From Microcoleus asticus IPMA8 (GTDB lineage: Bacteria; Cyanobacteriota; Cyanobacteriia; Cyanobacteriales; Microcoleaceae), in contig NZ_SRRZ01000032.1 of the NCBI RefSeq assembly GCF_013179805.1, positions 1 through 58,197 on the forward strand: a stretch of DNA of 58,197 nt, in the 5' to 3' direction. Below, piece by piece: positions 55,182-58,197 of the stretch. The position numbers and the translations under genes are program-made. How positions within the stretch are numbered: position 1 is the stretch's first letter; every line of letters begins with the position of its first letter. The notes beneath the pieces were generated by a model. That model saw nothing but the letters and a program-made list of their open reading frames with translations. It ran no database searches and was not told where the DNA came from.

Positions 55182-55758
55182 AAAATCCTCCTTGCTTAGA
55201 AAGCTCTCTACCGTCATTGTCCGCTAGAAAAAGTTTGCCTGCTGTAATTCGCGGGCCGCCGGCTATCAGTTCTTAGTTAAATATCTTCGAGTAGTTACAC
55301 CTCTGGGAAATCCCGATCGACCAGGCCGTCTCCCAACAGCAACCGATTTCAACCGCATTAGAACTTGCGGCGCCGCACCAATCCCCCGGTCGAGTTCGGA
55401 TTTGTAGGGGATGTTGGGTAATACCAGTTTAAAAAAAGAATGCAACTGTAGGTCAGCTCCAAACCCTTATCTCATCAGTCATTCCCAATTCTTTAATTCT
55501 TCAATTCTTCAATCTAAAATGGTATACGTCCTCAGAATCATCGACTTTTGGCAGAAGTCCCTTCTTCTGCTTGCTCGGTGAAAGCTATTTTGGGGGTGTT
55601 ATTTTTAAGTTTGTGACCGGCGGGGATTTTGAAGTCTCTTTCTGAAGGTGGAATTGCTACAGGTATCGGTGCGGCTTGGCGTCTGATAAATGATAGATTA
55701 AGAGTAGCGCTTTGACTAGCTGACCCAAAATCCTATCCATTGCTTAGGGGTTTTTTAA
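55182..55758. other. Long spacer before the 55759 operon
   Basis: No convincing gene or RNA. It contains a small hairpin GCAGAAG/CTTCTGC at 55551-55570 and AT-rich runs. Confidence 0.5.
55551..55570. other. Small hairpin in the spacer
   Basis: A 7-bp stem with a six-base loop; no T run follows. Possibly regulatory or incidental. Confidence 0.35.
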
Positions 55759-55956
55759 ATGAGTACGTTAATTAGCTTGGCATTGCTAGTCGCTTACGGC
55801 GGCGGTATTTGGAAATTTTGGAATGGTTTCGATCGCACTAACTTCGACAGAAGTTTTACAAATCGCCTGAAGCTGTCCCTGCTCTGGCCCGCGTTAATTT
55901 TTAATAAGCCTTACCGCCAAAACTTTACAAAAGCTCTCAAAGCTTCTAAAAGGTAA
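55759..55956 (+). CDS. Small conserved membrane-associated protein (65 aa)
   Basis: A 65-residue product with one N-terminal hydrophobic helix (TLISLALLVAYGGGIWKFW, about 3-21) and a basic tail ending in KPYRQNFTKALKASKR. It looks like a small conserved cyanobacterial protein family. It ends 7 bases before the methyltransferase gene and is likely co-transcribed. Function unknown. Confidence 0.7.
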   Translation: MSTLISLALLVAYGGGIWKFWNGFDRTNFDRSFTNRLKLSLLWPALIFNKPYRQNFTKALKASKR

Positions 55957-55963
55957 TTCAAGA

Positions 55964-56701
55964 ATGTCTAAAAAGTCGGATCGCCCAGTGGCGGGTCAGG
56001 AGCAGACTTGGTTTGCTAAAGGAAAATCAGATAGCTGGCAAGTTTTACTGTCGCAAGTGGCCTCTCGGTTCGATCGCGAATACCGAGGAGAAGCTTTCGC
56101 TTTACCCGAAGAAGTCGAATCAATGCCGATTTTCTTGGAATCAGTCGCAGGAACTCTCCAAGCAAAAACAGTTTCTCCCTTCTGGAAAATTGCCAAACCT
56201 CAAAAAAATCAGCGCTGTTTAGACATTGGCTGCGGAGTCAGCTTTCTCATCTACCCTTGGCGGGATTGGGAAGCATATTTTTACGGTCAAGAAATCAGCA
56301 GCGCAGCGCGAGACGCTTTAAACGCTCGCGGCCCTCAGCTCAATTCTAAGCTGTTCAAAGGCGTAGAATGGGCCCCCGCTCACCAGTTAAATTACGAAGA
56401 GGCTCAGTTCGATTTATGCCTCGCTACAGGCTTTAGCTGTTACTATCCCATAGACTATTGGAATATTGTTATGGGAGAAGTAAAGCGGGTACTAAAACCG
56501 GGCGGCCATTTTGTTTTTGATGTCCTCAATCCCAATTCTCCTCTAGCAGAAGATTGGGCTATTTTGGAGACTTATCGAGCCGGAGAAGTATTTTTAGAGA
56601 CAATAGAAGATTGGGAAAAAATGATGAAAGCTGCTGGCGCTAAGGTAGTAAAAAAGCAAAGTGGCGACTTATTTCAAATGTATAAAGTTCAATACATTTG
56701 A
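55964..56701 (+). CDS. Class I SAM-dependent methyltransferase
   Basis: A 245-residue protein. Motif I is RCLDIGCGVSFLIYPW (about 84-99), the acidic loop is YGQEIS (about 107-112), and motif II/III is FDLCLATGFSCYYPIDYW, then VLKPGGHFVFDVLNP. The N-terminal 80 residues are variable and may recognise substrate. Several such proteins act on small molecules or photosynthetic cofactors in cyanobacteria, but no specific substrate can be assigned. It is downstream of a 65-residue membrane protein with an AAAGGTAA ribosome site. Confidence 0.88.
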   Translation: MSKKSDRPVAGQEQTWFAKGKSDSWQVLLSQVASRFDREYRGEAFALPEEVESMPIFLESVAGTLQAKTVSPFWKIAKPQKNQRCLDIGCGVSFLIYPWRDWEAYFYGQEISSAARDALNARGPQLNSKLFKGVEWAPAHQLNYEEAQFDLCLATGFSCYYPIDYWNIVMGEVKRVLKPGGHFVFDVLNPNSPLAEDWAILETYRAGEVFLETIEDWEKMMKAAGAKVVKKQSGDLFQMYKVQYI

Positions 56702-56799
56702 GAGGTTAAGGTAATAGGTAATTAGGTTTGCAGTCAGGACGACCGCCGTCAAAAGTCCGGGTCTGGCAGACGACAAACAATTTGATTATCAGTTAAGAA

Positions 56800-56867
56800 A
56801 GTAGGGTGCGTCAGCAAGTAGAAATTTGTTTGAGAACTAACAAATATCGAAGCTGACGCACCCTACT
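56800..56867. terminator. Perfect 16-bp hairpin between convergent genes
   Basis: AGTAGGGTGCGTCAGC (56800-56815) is perfectly complementary to 56852-56867. An inner TTTGTT/AACAAA pair lies in the 36-base centre. It lies between a plus- and a minus-strand gene, so it is placed to terminate both. Member of the GGTGCG spacer family. Confidence 0.75.
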
Positions 56868-56941
56868 AACTACTAACTCACAATAGTGAAGCAAGCAGAT
56901 TGGATATTACCAATTACCGATTCCCAATTAACCATTAGCCA

Positions 56942-58197
56942 TTAATTTTCGGTAGCGGCGGGAGAGGGCGTAGCTTCCGGCGACGGCGACGGTGACACTT
57001 CGGGGGCAGGAGATGGCGCAGCTTCCGGCGACGGCGACACTTCGGGGGCAGGAGATGGCGCAGCTTCCGGCGGGGACACTTCGGCGGGCTGCGGTTGAGG
57101 AGAAGGTGACTGTTCGGCGGCTGGTTTCGGTTGAGGTGAGGGCGAGGGTTGGGCCGCGGGCTTTTGTACCGGCGGCGAGGTTTGAGCCCCAGGCTTCGGT
57201 TTGTTTGACGGGGCCGGCGGCTTCTCAAACTGCGGTTTCACTTCAGCAGGCGCTGGGGAGGGCTGCTGGTTTGTGGGTTTGGGCCCTGTCGGGGTTACTG
57301 TTGGCCGCTGCTGGCCTGCTGGGTTGGGCCTGGTTGGGGCGGTGGATGGGGTGACAGGAATGCCGCTGCAAACTTTTTCGTCGTATTTAAACGGGATAGC
57401 TACTTGGTAAAGCTTGTGCGTGCTGGCAGCAGAAAATGTTAGAGAAGGGTTAATAATCGCAGTTTTAGCAGCATTGTCGAGAATGCCGTAACCCGTCGGG
57501 ACGATCGCTTGAGGCTCGGCCTTGAGCAAACCTTGAGGGCTGACAACTGCTCCGAAAACTGCTACTCCTTCGAGTTTTTGCGAGCAAGCTGCTAGGGGAT
57601 AAGGGACATTAACAGGAGTCGGCCCCGTCATTTCCAAGTCAGGATAAGCCTTTTTGAATCTCTCAAACAAAGCAACATAGGTATTTGCAGCCGCAAGCTG
57701 TGTCTCTCTGTCGGTGGGTAAGTTTGAACTCGGTTGGCCGGACTGTCCTAGCTGTCGCTGTCCCTCTTCAAATTGTTGCCTCTTGATTCTTTCTTCGGGA
57801 GTTTCTGCGATGAGATTCCTTTTATTGGGATCTTTTTGAGTCAACTTTGGTACTCCATCGGGTCCCACATTCCTGCCAGCAATTGGGAATTCTGGGGTAA
57901 AGACTGGAGCTCCGTCTGGAAATAGTGGGAGTCCGCCTCTACTGGCTATGATCTTTTTGAGCGTCTCTGCTTCATCTTCCGAGGCGCTGCCGGGAAGCTG
58001 GGGCACTTCTGTCAAAGATGGTGGCGGCGGGATATTGCGATCGAAATTACCGGGCAAGGGCGGGAAAATCAAACCGCTGGGAGGTACTGGCGGGACGAAA
58101 GTGGGTGTTGGCTGGGAGGGGGCTCTGAATGTTGGGGATGGAGTTTTCGGAGGCGGCGGGGCTGTTGGGGCGGCAGAGGGCGGGAGAGGGGCATAAG
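56942..58197 (-). CDS. Proline-rich protein with TonB-like C-domain, 5' end outside window
   Basis: The frame stays open past the window's right end: no stop occurs, and the codons upstream of the TTG at 58072 give more Pro-rich sequence. The visible 418 residues include a compact domain (about 185-275 counting from that TTG minus extension; CSQKLEGVAVFGAVVSPQ, then GYGILDNAAKTAIINPSL and KLYQVAIPFKYDEKVC) that resembles TonB-type C-terminal modules. It is followed by a long Pro/Ala/Ser tail with tandem repeats. It is likely an envelope protein, but the N terminus with any membrane anchor is not in the window. Confidence 0.6.
   Translation of the reverse strand, partial: YAPLPPSAAPTAPPPPKTPSPTFRAPSQPTPTFVPPVPPSGLIFPPLPGNFDRNIPPPPSLTEVPQLPGSASEDEAETLKKIIASRGGLPLFPDGAPVFTPEFPIAGRNVGPDGVPKLTQKDPNKRNLIAETPEERIKRQQFEEGQRQLGQSGQPSSNLPTDRETQLAAANTYVALFERFKKAYPDLEMTGPTPVNVPYPLAACSQKLEGVAVFGAVVSPQGLLKAEPQAIVPTGYGILDNAAKTAIINPSLTFSAASTHKLYQVAIPFKYDEKVCSGIPVTPSTAPTRPNPAGQQRPTVTPTGPKPTNQQPSPAPAEVKPQFEKPPAPSNKPKPGAQTSPPVQKPAAQPSPSPQPKPAAEQSPSPQPQPAEVSPPEAAPSPAPEVSPSPEAAPSPAPEVSPSPSPEATPSPAATEN
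56973..57080. repeat. Tandem 42-base coding repeat
   Basis: Units begin at 56973, 57021 and 57063 (GCTTCCGGCGACGGCGACAC...). They encode the Pro/Ser-rich PAPEVSPSPE tail of the protein above. The first unit carries an extra 6 bases. Confidence 0.8.

Overview
The window is a piece of a filamentous cyanobacterial chromosome, most like the Microcoleus/Oscillatoria/Kamptonema group. Four things support this: a psbK gene, many copies of the HIP1 octamer GCGATCGC, many heptanucleotide tandem arrays of the cyanobacterial STRR type between genes, and cyanobacteria-specific families (Tab2/Atab2, an SpkB-like kinase, an EGY-type site-2 protease, LrtA-type hibernation factor). No phage, complete insertion sequence, CRISPR array, rRNA or tRNA was found.

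Layout. 1-5 kb: cobS (cobalamin), a conserved hypothetical, tgt (queuosine), psbK with a clear terminator, a glutathione S-transferase and the manganese exporter mntP. 5-9.9 kb: a Cache-GAF kinase-like protein that has lost its phosphoacceptor His, a hypothetical, a sugar O-acetyltransferase and a metal-site-less MBL-fold protein. 10-19 kb: site-2 protease, two hypotheticals (one nuclease-like, one DUF6745), sat (ATP sulfurylase), a Tat-exported caspase-like protein whose catalytic dyad is gone, and avtA. 19-26 kb: an AhpD-fold protein paired with a GAF adenylate cyclase, Tab2, mtnP, a TPR membrane protein, a WbuC cupin and a truncated NTPase-like fragment. 26-33 kb: two hybrid histidine kinases and a pentapeptide-repeat Ser/Thr kinase. 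33.7-37.4 kb: pheT, an Uma2 protein and a YciI protein.

The most unusual locus is 37,457-44,139. Two very large genes (1008 and 1218 codons) overlap by one base. They follow the YciI gene by 13 bp and are enclosed by repeat-rich spacers. The second is a P-loop helicase with a possible degenerate PD-(D/E)XK region at its N terminus. The first matches no family I recognise; its C-terminal third has a strand/helix order compatible with an RNase H/PIWI-like fold. This is the best candidate for an undescribed, possibly anti-invader, nucleic-acid system.

44-58 kb: manganese-type ABC importer split into mntC (minus) and mntAB (plus), a bcp peroxiredoxin, a second Uma2 protein, hpf/lrtA, lipB, a DM13-like small protein, an SSB paralogue, a sugar-nucleotidyltransferase/phosphomannomutase-like fusion, a small protein with a methyltransferase, and a proline-rich protein cut by the window edge.

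Repeats shape this DNA strongly. Heptad arrays run into gene ends and supply stop codons. A small palindromic element has inserted in frame into mntC with an 8-bp duplication, and a second copy lies between mntA and mntB. Palindrome-bearing spacers separate many genes. Functionally the window combines metal homeostasis (mntABC import against MntP export), redox proteins (PrxQ/BCP, GST, AhpD-like), sensory transduction, and several catalytically dead paralogues of enzymes.
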